DNA of 64,000 nt from NCBI GenBank assembly GCA_944739405.2, contig OX123182.2, positions 39,433,598 through 39,497,597 of the forward strand. Reading direction: 5' to 3'. Source of the DNA: Euclidia mi. Its lineage: Eukaryota > Arthropoda > Insecta > Lepidoptera > Erebidae. A model generated the notes under the pieces. That model searched no databases and had not been told where the DNA came from. It worked only from the letters and a program-made list of their open reading frames with translations. The position numbers and the translations under genes are program-made. Below, piece by piece: positions 9,376-21,682 of this stretch (position 1 is the stretch's first letter; each line of letters begins with the position of its first letter).

Positions 9376-12300
9376 AACGTTACACTTTTAAGTTACTATA
9401 ATGAAAAAATAATTTTATTACGTATTTAATTTCAAGTTTTAAACAACCGAGTTAATAAGCCGAAATCATACTTCCTATAATAATAACGGGTTAATGGCTA
9501 CTATGAACCCTCGCATCCTGCACGTCACATAGCACTCAGCGGTGTGTTTTAGTAGGTATCTAAGTGTCCTTTTCATTGCTCGCAAACTGAACACATTAAT
9601 GTCGTCCTCGCTTAACCCACGAGGAAAACGCAGTGCCTCCAACTTGTACTAAAAGTTAAAGTTCAGACCATTGCCCATATGTGTAGGTCGTGACATTCAC
9701 AACCCATTAGGTTGGGTTATGCGTGAATAATATATGATTTGAAAAATGGCTAGTAATGTCTCTCGTATTCTTTGTCATCTCTCTATCGTGCATGTTGTTT
9801 CAGCCTGACTCTATTAGGAACTGACATCCTTAGGACTTAAGGAAAACTTATGGGTTGGTCCTATTTTAGCCCAATACTTCGTAAATTTAAGAGTAAACAA
9901 GCTGTAGCATTTATTTTAGAAGCTGCTCTATTTCTACAAAACAATTATCGTTTTCTCAGTTTATTGTCTATCAAAATGTATTCTATAACAGTTTAAAACC
10001 TGCCTGAAGCTGTTTGATCTATCAATTATTAATTGAATCTGCTTAAATCTTTTTTATATAACAACTCATGCCGATGTCGATGTGTTCATAAAACTATTTT
10101 CATAGTTCAACTTGCTTCGCTCTTGATTGTTTGATAAGCTTCAATCAATATCCATTACCTCGTGCGCTATAAAGTTATAAACTCACATCTACTGAAGCTC
10201 GTAGCATACGTTCTCAGTTTAAATAATATGCATTTAAGTAGCTTCACACATGTAAATTAATACACGTTCCTCTTTTAACTTAGGGTTTAATGAAAGGAAC
10301 GTCTTACTTTTAAGAGCATGAACAAATGATGGTACTGGTATCACTTTTAAGACTTATCCAACTCACGTCATTGTCGACAAGTATACAAAATAATAAGTTT
10401 TACAAAGAGATATTCGCTATTAGTGTGCCATTCATTTCAACCTGCTAATTCGTTGTAGAGAATGGAATTAGAATTTAAAACCGTAGAGTTGAGAGGCCTT
10501 CCTCTGTTTGATTCTTTTTAATTTTTCTTTTCACCTCTGATATGTACCTACGTTGCAATAACTTTTTTACTTTGAACATTAGCTTTGAATGCAATGTCGC
10601 TAATAGTTTTACAGTGAAAAATACCCACCGCTGCGCTATATTGGCGCCGGCCCTAAATAGGAATAACAAGTTGCTAGAATTTAATAAAACGTTATGGACG
10701 ATCCAGGATAATCACCGATGCCTACATTATATATATACTCAAGGGTGTAAGTGATCCTTCAATTATAAATGATTTCCGAGTGATAATTAAACTGTAGACC
10801 CTCATCAATATTGACGCGTTAATGAACCTCGCTCGCCTTTTGAGAATTTACCACAAACGCCAACAAACCGATGTTTTGGAGAATAAAATGTCCAATAAAT
10901 TGGAGTTCCTGGACAATAATTTTTATTTTCTGTTTATTGTTTTACCCAGGTCATAAAAGCAAACCTTAACCACTCACATTTAGTTGCACCTACTCACTAC
11001 TGAGAGAGATGTGACCTTTTCAAATTCACACACAGGCGTCATTTATTTAGCAATATACTAAGCACTTGTGTACATAAATAAAACCCCGACCCAGCCAAGC
11101 ATTGGATTTGGTAGAAGGTAAGCTTTGGCTTTTGGTAACTTGATTGCAAGTTACTAAATTTAACTTATCTATACGGGCTCGACGCAATCCTAGCAGTGCA
11201 CACTGAGAATATAATTCTAAACATACTGTGCCTGGCTATACATATTCATACGATATTCATGCTAAACTATTAATTACTCTATCACACCTACCACTAATAC
11301 TAGTATTCAATTCAGATATCTAGGAACAAATTAATTGAACTGAAACTAATTACGTATATTAAACGCTTGCGTCTTTAAAAGGCCGAAAGTATTCCAAAAC
11401 AAGTTCAACACTAAAAAAATATCTTAATCAAACTTTATTTAAACTTGTGTAGGTATCTACATAATATGTACCAAACAACATTTTATATTACCTCAATGAG
11501 ACTGCAGACGATACTGTCTCGACCTAAATACTAGGAACGCGGTTTTTTAGTGTTAGGTATACTATTGCTTGCGTCAAAGTTTTTCAATAGGTACCTATTT
11601 TATGCGAGACTATTGGCATTGAACTCGATACAAGGTAATATGTCTTCTGAGAACTTACACAGTAGTTTACTATTTTAGTTTACTGAACTCGTTGGAATCA
11701 GACGTTACAATAATAATTATGAAATAAGAATGTCACTAATTTTAGGAATTATAAATATCATAGATGTGTCCAATATTTATATTGTTGTAGCCTGTTCGCC
11801 ATTACGTTACTAGAATAAAATTATGAAGAAACAAAAATAAAACGCATGTGTTTTTATTCTTCACGCACGTCACTCTGACATATTTTGTGGTTGACATAAT
11901 CAGAAACGACGATCTGAATCACATTCGGTAAGTGCATCCCACGCTCTTGTGTGATGGTCCGTTATATTGTTTGCAAATACTTACCGTGAAATTGGTATGC
12001 TGAAGATATCTCTTCTACTAACTGAATAATACGAAAGGTACGCTAATAATGATAATGTTTGTATCTACTTTGTTCTCACTCCTGATTATGAATAACTCCT
12101 TACTGTAACTATCTAAATGATTGTGAAAACATTATTCAAATAGTATCACTGTCTGTGACTTGTATGTAGTTGTTCTTTCCTGCTAGGAGGGAAGAAATGT
12201 AACCCCTTGCTGCCGCCTCCCACCATGGAAGAATAACTACATATTATTTTGATATAAGTTTTAGTGTTGAATGCTAAAACATCTAGGTAGCGAATCAAAT

Positions 12301-13345
12301 ATATGTATTTGTGTTTTAATTTTTTTCATAAACACTGAACTATCAAATTATCATTTAGGCTGTCTCATCGTTTTATCGACATGAAGTTCGATGCCACTCT
12401 ATGGCATAAAAACTTTCAAAATCCCGGCAGATCCTAGGTGATTGGGTAATCCACCAGCGTCCAAAATGCAAGTGGCTGTGTCGACATGATTGCTTTTGGT
12501 TAATAGCCACGCAAGAAACACGCATTTGTCATCCTCGTATGTCTTTGAATCGTCGCCGTTTCTCTACATCTGTCTGCCTTCCGCCCGGTGTGCATGTACC
12601 ATCAAGTGATTATAATACTGCCTGCGCTCAAGTTCTGGAGGCGAATTGTCGTAATTATACATATTTGTTCCAAATGCAGTCTCGATCTAGTCTCGGTGCC
12701 AGAAATGGTATTCTCGTAAATTAACTGATACTTTAGTGATATCGCGGCTAGATCGGTAAATACATAAATGATCAAACTACGTGTCAACGTCGATCTCTAT
12801 GTGTGAAATTAGACTATAATGACCTTATAATGACTTTCAGTTAGTGGAATACCGATTGTACATCAAATTAAAATCATATCGTATTTCGTTTAAAATATAC
12901 ACTCTCGGTGATTGTCAAAATACGAGATTTGGCCTTCTGATAACTGTATCAGGATTTGTCTTGATGTGTCAAATACGGTAAACATCGTCTACAAGCCAGA
13001 CATCTGAAACAAGCATATTACATGTTGTTCAGAAAATTAAGTAAAAGCATTTTATACTACAGGCTAAGATGAATTGGGTGTCATTTCTAAGAAATCATTC
13101 ACGATATTCAATCACACGTATTTGAGGCACCTAATGACTTGAAAGAGTTTTTGAAAATGTTTGCTCATACCCTAAAAAGGTTTCTTTTAAATTTAGGTCG
13201 AAGTGTAAAAGGCTTAAATCTGTTTTTCTTTGCAGATTCGGCCGTCGCACACTTCGTCGGGTTCAGGCCTTCGTCACGAACACGACACGTATCGCAGTCC
13301 ATTGCTGTTAACTCACACGACGACTTATATAGACTCACGACTGTA
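9376..13345. other. Long non-coding region
   Basis: About 4 kb of AT-rich sequence with only short random frames. No coding similarity, tRNA, LTR or clear SINE was recognised. It may be intronic or intergenic host DNA with very old repeats. Confidence 0.5.
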
Positions 13346-13425
13346 TCCCCGGAGGGCTAAGCAGAGGTGTAACACCCACATTTCGCCATGAATTTTTAGG
13401 TCCCACGTAATAGGGCCTAGCCTAT
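13346..13425 (-). repeat. SINE A fragment
   Basis: Contains ATCCCCGGAGGGCTAAGCAG, AGGTGTAACACCCACATTTC and CCCACGTAATAGGGCCTAGC, matching the 3' body of the SINE A copies at 15,474-15,735 and 19,222-19,489. The tRNA-like head is absent. Confidence 0.7.
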
Positions 13426-14624
13426 TGCCGACGACTTCTTCAATATTATAATTCTTCAAGATATTGGTTCCTATAAATATACTTTCTGGTTTGTTATTCT
13501 ATGATTTCGCTTCATTTCACATGAACTCATAAATTCCTTATGATGCTTTGACTATGGAGTGGGAATATTTTGCCCGATCTATTGAGTTTTATACGTTTGT
13601 TACAATACGATGCAATAACGCTCCTTGTACTTGAAAGAAATATTATACGTTGGTTAGTTATTTTATACCAAATACTTATTTTGCTTGTAGCAGACCTTAA
13701 GTTCGTTGCCCAGCAAAGACTGTTATTGGATTTTACATTAATAACTAGACTTCGCCCGCAACTTAGCGCGCGTGAATAATCTTCAAGAATAAGAACCACA
13801 CCATCTATCGGTGAAAACCTTAAAAAAATAATTAATATATTTGATTTTTGAGTGTGCCGTATACAATCAGAAAGAACGCGGGGAGCACTTCATTTTATAA
13901 TATGTATGGATTGCCTATAAGAAGCTTCGAGAAAAAGTAAGTTATGCTGTTTTGTACTGGTGCAAATATATTTTCGGTCGTGACGGCATCTTATTGACCA
14001 GTGTCACACACGAGTGTGTGTGCAAGTACTAGTGCAGTATCTGTCACACATAATATAGTAGTGCAATATTCTAGTGTACGAGCATCAGAATATTGCACTA
14101 CTTCATGTTTACCCGTGCATTCATTTGCGTAGTCTACTTCGAGACCGGCTACTGTGGCCAAAATTGGGTATGGAGGACATCAATATTATGATTACCTATC
14201 CTTATTATTTTTGCAAGTACCATTATTATTTTAAAAGTGATGGGTTTCAAATGCTGACACAGCTTCATTGGTCAGTAGGTATCTTTCGTCATTATGAGAA
14301 GTATAATAAACTAATATCCACGCGATTGGACACGTGTGGGTTTGCAGAGTTTACATATTTTTGATATGATTTAGATGATTATTATAAAGTACTCCTAAAT
14401 ATGCAGGTGTCTACATTATGTTTCTCTTGGTACTAAGGCAAACTTTGTTGCAAAGAAGACAAACAAAAGAAAATCGAGGAGTTGTAGGCAATGTGACTAA
14501 GAATGAATTATAGACAGCCAACCAATCGGCGCTATTCGATGTGCCTTATCTAACGTCTATATTATCTAATTACGCGACACGTGGACGTGGACCTTTTACG
14601 ACCTGCGTGTATAAGTCAATAAGT
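13426..14624. repeat. Non-coding DNA with a decayed repeat and a 15-bp palindrome
   Basis: 13,745-13,910 resembles a very degenerate copy of the dispersed repeat at 18,350-18,685 (ACTAGACTTCGCCCGC...CACTTCATTTTATAATATG). A perfect inverted repeat has arms at 14,058-14,072 and 14,087-14,101 (15 bp, 14-nt spacer). No gene. Confidence 0.45.
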
Positions 14625-14681
14625 AAATAAGTCCCATAGAGTTATGTAAGAAGCACTTACATAACTCTATGGGACTTATTT
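14625..14681. repeat. Perfect palindrome, 26-bp arms, 5-nt spacer
   Basis: Arms 14,625-14,650 and 14,656-14,681 are perfect reverse complements around AAGCA. No coding or known element explains it. Confidence 0.95.
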
Positions 14682-14747
14682 CTAATAAGCAAAAATATAA
14701 GCCCTGGAAGAGCAAGGTCATGTGATAATTGCGACTACGATAACAGC

Positions 14748-14935
14748 GACTGCACGGTTGGCTTTGAGGTTTAGGCGGCCACCCCACCGCTTGATACTGC
14801 GCCGAGTGTTGTGGGTTCGCTTCCCACACGAGACAACACTTTGCGTGATTCATAAATTGTTGATTTGAGTCTGGGTGTTCATTGTGTCCGTTGATTGTAT
14901 GTTTGTAAAGTAGAGCAGGCGTTGTCTTTCAAAAA
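14748..14935 (+). repeat. SINE C, tRNA-derived
   Basis: The head reads GACTGCACGGTTGGCTTTGA, then a B-box-like TGGGTTCGCTTCCC, then ACGAGACAACACTTTGCGTG. The body (GAGTCTGGGTGTTCATTGTG) matches the minus-strand copy at 18,918-19,133. The head is a promoter module of a SINE, not a tRNA gene. Confidence 0.8.
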
Positions 14936-15133
14936 ATATGGAATGTCGTAGCATTATCAGCAGCTCTAAGACTTGGTCAGATTTGCCGCAAAAAAAGCTA
15001 AGACCTCCTTCTATACTGATATAATAAAGAGGAAAGATTTGTATTTTTGTATGTTTGTAACGAATAAACTAAAAAAGTACCTACTAGACCGATTATAAAG
15101 ATCTTGCAACATTAAATAAATAAAATAAATAAA

Positions 15134-15389
15134 TAATATTCTACCACATTCACACAACACCATCTAGTCTCAAACTAAACAGAAGCTTGTACTATGCGTA
15201 CTAGATAATGGATAAACATACATATATAATTTTTTTTGTAAATATATACATGTTATACATAGAAATACCCAGACTAAGACAAACATCCATGTTCATACAC
15301 AGAAATGTTTGACTTGAGCGAGAATCGAGCCCGTGACCTACGGCGTAGCAGTCGCTTACACTCCCGCGGCGCCAACCGGTCATCACATT
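15134..15389 (-). repeat. SINE B copy 1, tRNA-derived
   Basis: On the minus strand: tRNA-like head GCGCCGCGGGAGTGTAAGCG with a diverged B box, then body GGATGTTTGTCTTAGTCTGG, ending GAATGTGGTAGAATATTATT and an AT-rich tail. A second copy of the same length and orientation lies at 16,841-17,109. Confidence 0.85.
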
Positions 15390-15473
15390 ATAATGCGACA
15401 TTATCCCAGGGATAACACGATGCAAATACCATATTTGCGTAGAGACGGAAAACTCGACATCAAACCCTACACG

Positions 15474-15735
15474 ACTGCCTCGTTGGTCTCGCGGCATAAA
15501 TGTGCGCGTGGGATCGGGAGGTTCCGGGTTCGATTCCTGGGTTGGGCAGTGTTATTGGGTTTTTCTGTCACGAAATTCTCAGTAGCAGCACGAAGTCTGA
15601 AAATGTGCCCAGTACGGCAATAGGCTCGCCCCTTATTACGTGGGACTAAAGTATATCTGGCGAAAAGTAGGTGTAGAAATACACCTCTGCCTACCTCTTC
15701 GGGGTTATAGGCGTGAGACTATGTATGTATCCCTG
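15474..15735 (+). repeat. SINE A copy, tRNA-derived
   Basis: The head starts GCCTCGTTGGTCTCGCGGCA, with B box GGGTTCGATTCCTGG. The body has AAATTCTCAGTAGCAGCACG and the 3' part CTGCCTACCTCTTCGGGGTT, ending in TATG repeats. Same family as 19,222-19,489 (opposite strand). Confidence 0.85.
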
Positions 15736-16840
15736 AGTGACATAGGCTATATTTATTTCTAAAAAATGTTAGGGATCACCCGTGCAAAGCCGGGACGTGC
15801 CGCTAGTATTATAATATAAAAGTGCAATACTAATACTGCAGTAAAACTTCTTGTGTGTGTGAAGCCTTACTTGTGTTGCGACTTACAATTCCTCTTCCAT
15901 TAATGTTGATTGATTAGTTCTACGGCACGTGTCTAATGACGTCATTATTTTGATGCAAGTGCTTAACAGAAATGTATATAAGTAGTCATGCGGTATACGC
16001 GGTATAGGCACCGTAGACATGAATTACAAATCGATTATATCTGTGTCGTCTAGAATGAGTTTTCGAGCGTACTAAGTAGATCAATTGCTGTTTCCAAAAA
16101 CAAGGAATACTGTAATTGATGACCTTTGAAAACTGGCTTTGCTTCCTTTACGTCATGATCTAGTTACATACCTATTCTTCAACAAATAGCAAAGTACTCA
16201 ATCCTTATTTTAACGTCTATCGTCTACCTACAAACTGAATCTATCAAATCCTTTGTTCATTAATAAGTCAGCTATTTACGACCGTATTGGTTGTAAGTAT
16301 AGAGCACTTGCCTCATGGCAATTAACTAGGTAATGTTTTATATAGAGTCTCGCTTACAACCCAATCACACTAATTTATGTAGACGGTTTAAATTGGCATG
16401 AAGACGTATTTATTTAATAGCATTTATTCAGCTTGCTCGTGTACTGTGAAATGGTGCATTTACTGAAGCCATGCCGGTATATCGAGCACGCACAAGTCCA
16501 TCACTTACAAGCGAAGAAAATGTCGAAGAAAATCTTACAGTATGTTGCAAACCCAAGGGACGGCAGTCAGCTAGTCTACTAAGTACTACACTAGATGAGC
16601 CCGCGGATACAGCTGCGTTATTTAAGGCTACTGCTCCGCTCCCGTGGCTCATAGCGTGACGTTGTATAGTCAATAGCCTTCCTCGATAAATGGGCTATCT
16701 AACCCTGAAAGCCTTTTTCAAATCGGACCTGAGATTAGAACTCGGTTCCTGAGATTAGAGCCTGCAACGAAACAAACAAACAAACTCTTCAGCTTTATAT
16801 ATTAGTATTAGATAGTACTAACTAGGTGAATTTTAAGTAC
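15736..16840. other. Non-coding region
   Basis: About 15,770-15,815 reads GATCACCCGTGCAAAGCCGG and GACGTGCCGCTAGTATTATA, resembling the terminus of a dispersed repeat. 16,428-16,673 is a more GC-rich island open on both strands (62 and 81 aa), without recognisable similarity. Otherwise nothing seen. Confidence 0.4.
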
Positions 16841-17109
16841 AATAATAATAATATAATAATATTCTACCACATTCACACAACACCATCTAGTCCCAAACTA
16901 AGCAGAAGCTTGTACTATGGGTACTAGACAATGGATAGACATACTTACATCCTTTTTTTTGTAAATACATACATATTATACATAGAAACACCCAGACCAA
17001 GACAAACATCCATGTTCATGCACACAAATGTTTGACTGGAGCGGGAATCGAACCCGCGACCTTCGGCGTAGCAGTCGCTTACACTCCCGCGGCGCCAAGC
17101 GGTCGTCAT
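16841..17109 (-). repeat. SINE B copy 2, tRNA-derived
   Basis: Minus-strand copy with an intact tRNA-like head: GCGCCGCGGGAGTGTAAGCG, then GGTCGCGGGTTCGATTCCCG. The body is as in copy 1 and the tail is ATT-rich (16,841-16,862). Better preserved than copy 1. Confidence 0.88.
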
Positions 17110-18344
17110 GCAAGTGATACAATCGTTTTGTTGAAAAGCCTTATACAAATAGACCTAATCGAATACTGATAATTTTCTATGGTTCCACGGAGACAGATAC
17201 ACGTTGTTTGATGCTTGTCAAACCTCTTTGCGCCTAGAAAATCAATGTAAGTGTTATAAGCTGATTACAATTTAACGCCTGAAATACTCTAAAGCTGAAA
17301 TTAAAGTTTTATCTACATGTTTGGCTAAGAATTTAGGTAAGCATAAAAAATAACGCACTTGAATAAAACATCTGTAAGTTGACCAGGACAGTGTGAATAA
17401 ACTGACAACTTTCGAACGATTCTTCCTAAAGCCAATCCATAGAGAGCCGATATACCTTAAAGGTAAACAAAATGCTCTAGAAGATTGCGGAGTGGCAGAC
17501 AAAACGTTCAACTTAATTTATTGCTTTTATCGAGCCCATTAATAAACTTTTCTTGCAATAAACACGATCGAGTCAGCTTCTTTTTTTGTTTGTAGAAGAT
17601 TTGCGCCTGATTTTTCTATGCATTGATTATTGCATTGAAGTCTGAAGAAGCACATTTAGCACAGAGTTACTTTTCAAATATATAAACAAAATATCGTTGT
17701 ACATTAACCGGGCTGGTAAATCGATGGCCAAATCCACAAGGGAGAGCTTGGTAAACATAATTATAAATTAATGACCTGACTTGTTGCTTTGCAAACTTTC
17801 TTATTATATAGATGTATAGAAAAAGAAAATACCAGTACCGACTTTACACGATTATTTAGACACATCAAATCAAAAGATACACAATAATATATTATGATTA
17901 GACAATAAAAGTTCAAAACGAATATTATCCTCAATTGTAAAAGAGACCCTCATGCATTTTCAATCTAATCAAAAGTTGAACGTATTTTCTTTGGAGCCTG
18001 TAAGGGTGCAATATGTAGGGATTGCCCGAAATTCCCACAGCGTCGGGAAAAGATGGCTAAATTAAAATAAAACGCGCTGCGTGCATCGTCTAGTCAACGA
18101 AGTTTCAGCTCCTAGATACACTTACTAACATCTTTAGTTATAAACTACGTAAATGGTTTTAAACAGTCATGTTCACGAAGAGGTTTACCACGAAAATTTG
18201 ATTTTATTATTACTTTTATACAATGGGTCTATCACGTTTGAGTTATACCTGTTGATATTTAGATTTTGTGACTGTTCGCGACCATTATGATTTCTTTTAT
18301 ACTAAGAATTTAGATTGTTTAAATACATGGTTCTATTATTTATA
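17110..18344. other. Non-coding region
   Basis: No gene recognised. A minus-strand frame at 17,272-17,511 (79 aa) has no family features. About 17,995-18,110 contains a worn repeat segment (GATTGCCCGAAATTCCCACA) similar to the units near 63,100. Confidence 0.4.
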
Positions 18345-18690
18345 GTATATACCAGATTTCACCCGCGGCTCTGCCCGCGTGATTTATAAACCTTCCTCAG
18401 GAATCACACTACCTATCTATTCGTGAAAACCGTACAAAAAATCCGTTCTGTAGATTTTGAGTTTATAGTGTTCACACAGACGAAAAGGGGACTTCACTTT
18501 ATAGTATACTAGACGTCGCCAGCGGCTTCACCAGCGTCAATTAGGTATACATATAAACCTTCCTTTTGAATCATTCTATCTATTAAAAAAACTGCATTAA
18601 AATCCGTTGCGTAGTTTTTAAGATTTAAGCATACATAGGGACAGACAGACAGAAGACAAACTTTGTTTTATACTATGTAGTGATAAAGAT
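18345..18690 (+). repeat. Two tandem copies of a lepidopteran dispersed repeat
   Basis: Two similar units, about 18,350-18,512 and 18,515-18,685. Each runs from a CGCC(A/C)GCGGCT-like start through ATAAACCTTCCT and AAATCCGTT to a CTTTATAGTATACTA or TTTATACTATGTAGT end. They diverge strongly from each other. The family is very common in Lepidoptera, but its class was not determined. Confidence 0.6.
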
Positions 18691-18917
18691 ACTTTAAATA
18701 AATATTTTGGGCCAAGGAACAATATATGACGCAATTATAGAAGTGCATCTACGTGTAATGAGTATCTGAATGTGATGGCAAAACATTTTCTGTAACCACG
18801 CCAAGATACTGCGTAAACCTTGTGATTTCTTTTGTAATAATTATAACATGTTGCTCCCAAAATGTGTTTAAAGAATTAAAATTAATTTTAAGGTTTGTCC
18901 GAGTCAGTATAGTGCGA

Positions 18918-19133
18918 GTTTTTTTTTTAATACGACTCCCTCATTAGGACTATCCTGTGTCGCGGGGGACTTAACAAATATACATCTAACGAGGTAAATG
19001 AACACCCAGACTCGAAATAACAATTTATGGATCACACAAAGTGTTGTCTCGTTTGGGAATCGAACCCACAAAACTCGGCGCAGTGTCAAGCGACCAGGCT
19101 GTCGCTTAAACCACTACGCCAACTGTGCAGTCA
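18918..19133 (-). repeat. SINE C copy, tRNA-derived
   Basis: On the minus strand: GACTGCACAGTTGGCGTAGT, then TGTGGGTTCGATTCCCAAAC, then ACAACACTTTGTGTGATCCA, with a 3' end GGAGTCGTATTAAAAAAAA. The head has good box A and box B sequences. It is a fuller copy than the one at 14,748. Confidence 0.85.
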
Positions 19134-19221
19134 AAGTATCGGGTATCTTAGCAAACAATTTTCAGGACACGCTTATCGATACAATGTAGAATGTATGCGT
19201 GAACTTCGAATACGTCTCATA

Positions 19222-19489
19222 CATACATACATACAAACATAGTCACACGCCTATATCCCCGAAGAGGTAGGCAGAGGTATATTGCTACACCCACTTTTCG
19301 CCAGATTTATTTTAGTCTCACGTAATAGGTGGCGAGCCTAATGCCGTACCGGGCACATTACCAGATTCCGTGCTGCTACTGAGAATTTCCTAACGGAAAA
19401 ACCCAATAACACTTTGCCCGACCCGGGAATCGAACCCGAGACCGCCCAATCCCACGCGCACATTTATGCCGCGAGACCAACGAGGTCTA
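19222..19489 (-). repeat. SINE A copy, tRNA-derived
   Basis: Minus-strand head GCCTCGTTGGTCTCGCGGCA.. with GGGTTCGATTCCCGGGTCGG. The body and 3' end match the plus copy at 15,474-15,735, ending in CATA repeats on the plus strand. GTCTCATA occurs on both sides (19,214-19,221 and 19,500-19,507) and may be the target-site duplication. Confidence 0.85.
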
Positions 19490-19507
19490 TATATAATATG
19501 TCTCATA

Positions 19508-20398
19508 AGCTTGTTAAATAATTAAATGGCAGTTTTATAAACAAGATCCGTACTGATCTGAATTATCTGTAACGGTTGAGAGCATAACAAATAAATTAAA
19601 ATCATCTGACACTTGGATAATTCCCTATGGTGCCATTCAATACAGTACTCAAAGAGTAAAATAACGAGGACGATAACGTCAACATCAGGCGAGAATCCCT
19701 TCCCCCTTGAACTAGGTCCCACAGTTTATAGATAAACCCGTAAGTAAAAGGTACCTCATCTTTAAACATATTAAGCCCATAAATATACGGTTGAAATAAA
19801 TTATGATGATGATACTGAAGTTAACTTGAATTAAATTAGACAGTTAGCGAAATTGGAACAGTTCCTGATGGAATAAAGAGGTCAGTTTGCCAAATTAACA
19901 GTACGGGATGCTAAAAGGGTCTCACCCCTTATTATAATCAGAGCTTTTTAGATTTCGATCACGTAATATATCGGACAGCCTTGCTCCCGCTTTAATTATG
20001 AATATTGTAATAATCTCAATAATCACGGCAAAACGGCAAAACTTATACAAGACGAATTTAATGAAGTAACTATTAACTAATCTTTGGGTATCAAATGTTT
20101 AATTTGATAAATTGCCTAGATAACTATATTACTGTTGAATTCTTCGATCGCATCGTACAAATACACATACTTTTAAGACAGGTAATAATAACAATCTTGA
20201 TGTTAAACTGAAACAAGAAGAAACTCCATTGAACTTTGTCATAATCTTTGTTGTTTATAATACATTTATAGTACGTATTTAAAGTTAGTTTAATGACCAA
20301 TTTATTTGCTAAATACTGGATATAATACACATTTTGTATTCAGAATACCAAATCTGACTATCGACCTTTTATACGAAAATATCCAGCTGGCTAAATAA
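19508..20398. other. Non-coding region
   Basis: No coding frame above background and no recognised repeat. Confidence 0.5.
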
Positions 20399-20408
20399 AC
20401 CGTTAGGT

Positions 20409-21672
20409 ATACTCACAGTTTATTTATTTCATTTACATATTTTTTTATGTTTTTTTTTTACTTACCTACAGATGTTTATTTATTCATTTTCATAACAATC
20501 TAAGAACATAATATTATTTAAATACCACTATACATCTATTTAATTAAACATAAATGTTAAAATATTATCCTACGAAATATGTATATACAAAACAAATAAA
20601 ACGAAAACAGAAAATAAGTTAGAGGGCGTCATAAAAGTCCTCCACATCGCCGTCGACTGGGAGCGTGCCCAGAACGCTGGCAGCATTGCCACGTTGTATG
20701 GCAATGCTAAATTTTTGGGCCAAGTACAACCCAGCCTTCTGGTCACACGAGGCGTCGACCAGTCTCTTTGCGAGATCTTTAAAAAGAGATCTTGCACTTG
20801 GACCCCATGGCCCCAACGTTTCGACCCCAAACGGCTCAAATACGTAATCCCTAACTAGGTTTGCGTATTTGCGCCGTTTGAAGGTCTCCGCTGTAGCAGC
20901 AGCAGCGCCCGCACAACCCGCTGTGCCAGGAAGATGAGATGGCGCGAGGGTATCGACACACGTTGCGTCCCACACCAAAGGCCTACCCAACTTCCATGGC
21001 AGTAAAGACATACCATCCGGTCTTTTGCCATCGTCACGTGCCAGCCCCTGCGGTTCAAGTTGGGCTAGAACGCCAGCGGTGACAAGAGCCCGGCGAAGTA
21101 TGTCATTGAGATTGCCGTGTCGTGATATTCGACCTGCGCTCCTGCTGCATGATAAGCCATGATGACCAAGGCTGTCGACAGCCTCCCCACAGTGACAGCG
21201 ATGCGGAGAAACACATGACGCACCCAAACGGAGGCAAGCAGCGATGCGGAAAGTGGTATCGTCCAACATGGTACCTATGTTGGACGATGGCAGTGCCTGA
21301 AGCCAGAGACCCGATTCCCATTCTCCCACAGCCAGCAAACGGGCACGCTCTGCAGCATTGGACGATGTACTAAGGAGATTTTCTCGTACTGCGCTGCAAA
21401 GCGGCCCGTCCCACTGCCTCTGAGAGGATAAGTCTCGGGGTAACTCGGTGTTTGGACAAGCCATTCTCCAAGCATTCACGGCATCGATCACACACGGCAC
21501 CTCAGAATCGACCAGTGTAGGTGCTAAGATTTTCCTGGTCAATTCTGCAGTGCCGTGGACCGAGGACAGGAATGCTGGTAAGCTCACATCGGAAATTTTG
21601 CGAACGCCGAGGCCGCCCAGGCGTACAGGTAAGGACGCCTGCAGCCACACTCGGTCGTTCAGGGCCACATTT
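20409..21672 (-). mobile_element. 5'-truncated unclassified retroelement
   Basis: A 1.26-kb minus-strand insertion flanked by the 10-bp direct repeat ACCGTTAGGT (20,399-20,408 and 21,673-21,682). It holds one open frame, then an AT-rich 3' UTR with a poly(A)-like stretch (plus-strand T run at 20,452-20,459). The structure fits a truncated retroposon. Confidence 0.75.
20619..21668 (-). CDS. Retroelement C-terminal protein with nuclease-like motif (partial)
   Basis: Open frame of 349 aa, uninterrupted. The N-terminal part (VWLQASLPVRLGGLGVR, residues 7-23) is the type of sequence found after the RT domain in a group of retroelement proteins. Residues 158-174 form a zinc-knuckle-like C-x-C...HH-x3-C. 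Residues 205-209 (KRPDG) and 223-230 (WDATCVDT) resemble the PD...D core of a PD-(D/E)XK or restriction-like endonuclease, as in R2-type LINEs; this is an inference. A basic KRRK follows at 254-257. RT is missing through truncation, so the true start is unknown. The family was not identified. The frame is unusually intact for a truncated copy, suggesting recent insertion. Confidence 0.6.
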   Translation of the reverse strand: MALNDRVWLQASLPVRLGGLGVRKISDVSLPAFLSSVHGTAELTRKILAPTLVDSEVPCVIDAVNAWRMACPNTELPRDLSSQRQWDGPLCSAVRENLLSTSSNAAERARLLAVGEWESGLWLQALPSSNIGTMLDDTTFRIAACLRLGASCVSPHRCHCGEAVDSLGHHGLSCSRSAGRISRHGNLNDILRRALVTAGVLAQLEPQGLARDDGKRPDGMSLLPWKLGRPLVWDATCVDTLAPSHLPGTAGCAGAAAATAETFKRRKYANLVRDYVFEPFGVETLGPWGPSARSLFKDLAKRLVDASCDQKAGLYLAQKFSIAIQRGNAASVLGTLPVDGDVEDFYDAL

Positions 21673-21682
21673 ACCGTTAGGT

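Noticed and set aside
16428..16673. Host gene exon in a GC-richer island open on both strands
   Set aside because: No recognisable protein and no clear splice signals.
16981..17109. tRNA gene on the minus strand (good B box, tRNA-like head)
   Set aside because: The same head is joined to the same body at 15,134-15,389 and it lacks a clear acceptor-stem pairing; it is a SINE promoter.
19400..19489. tRNA gene on the minus strand
   Set aside because: Continues into the SINE A body that also occurs at 15,474; not a free tRNA.
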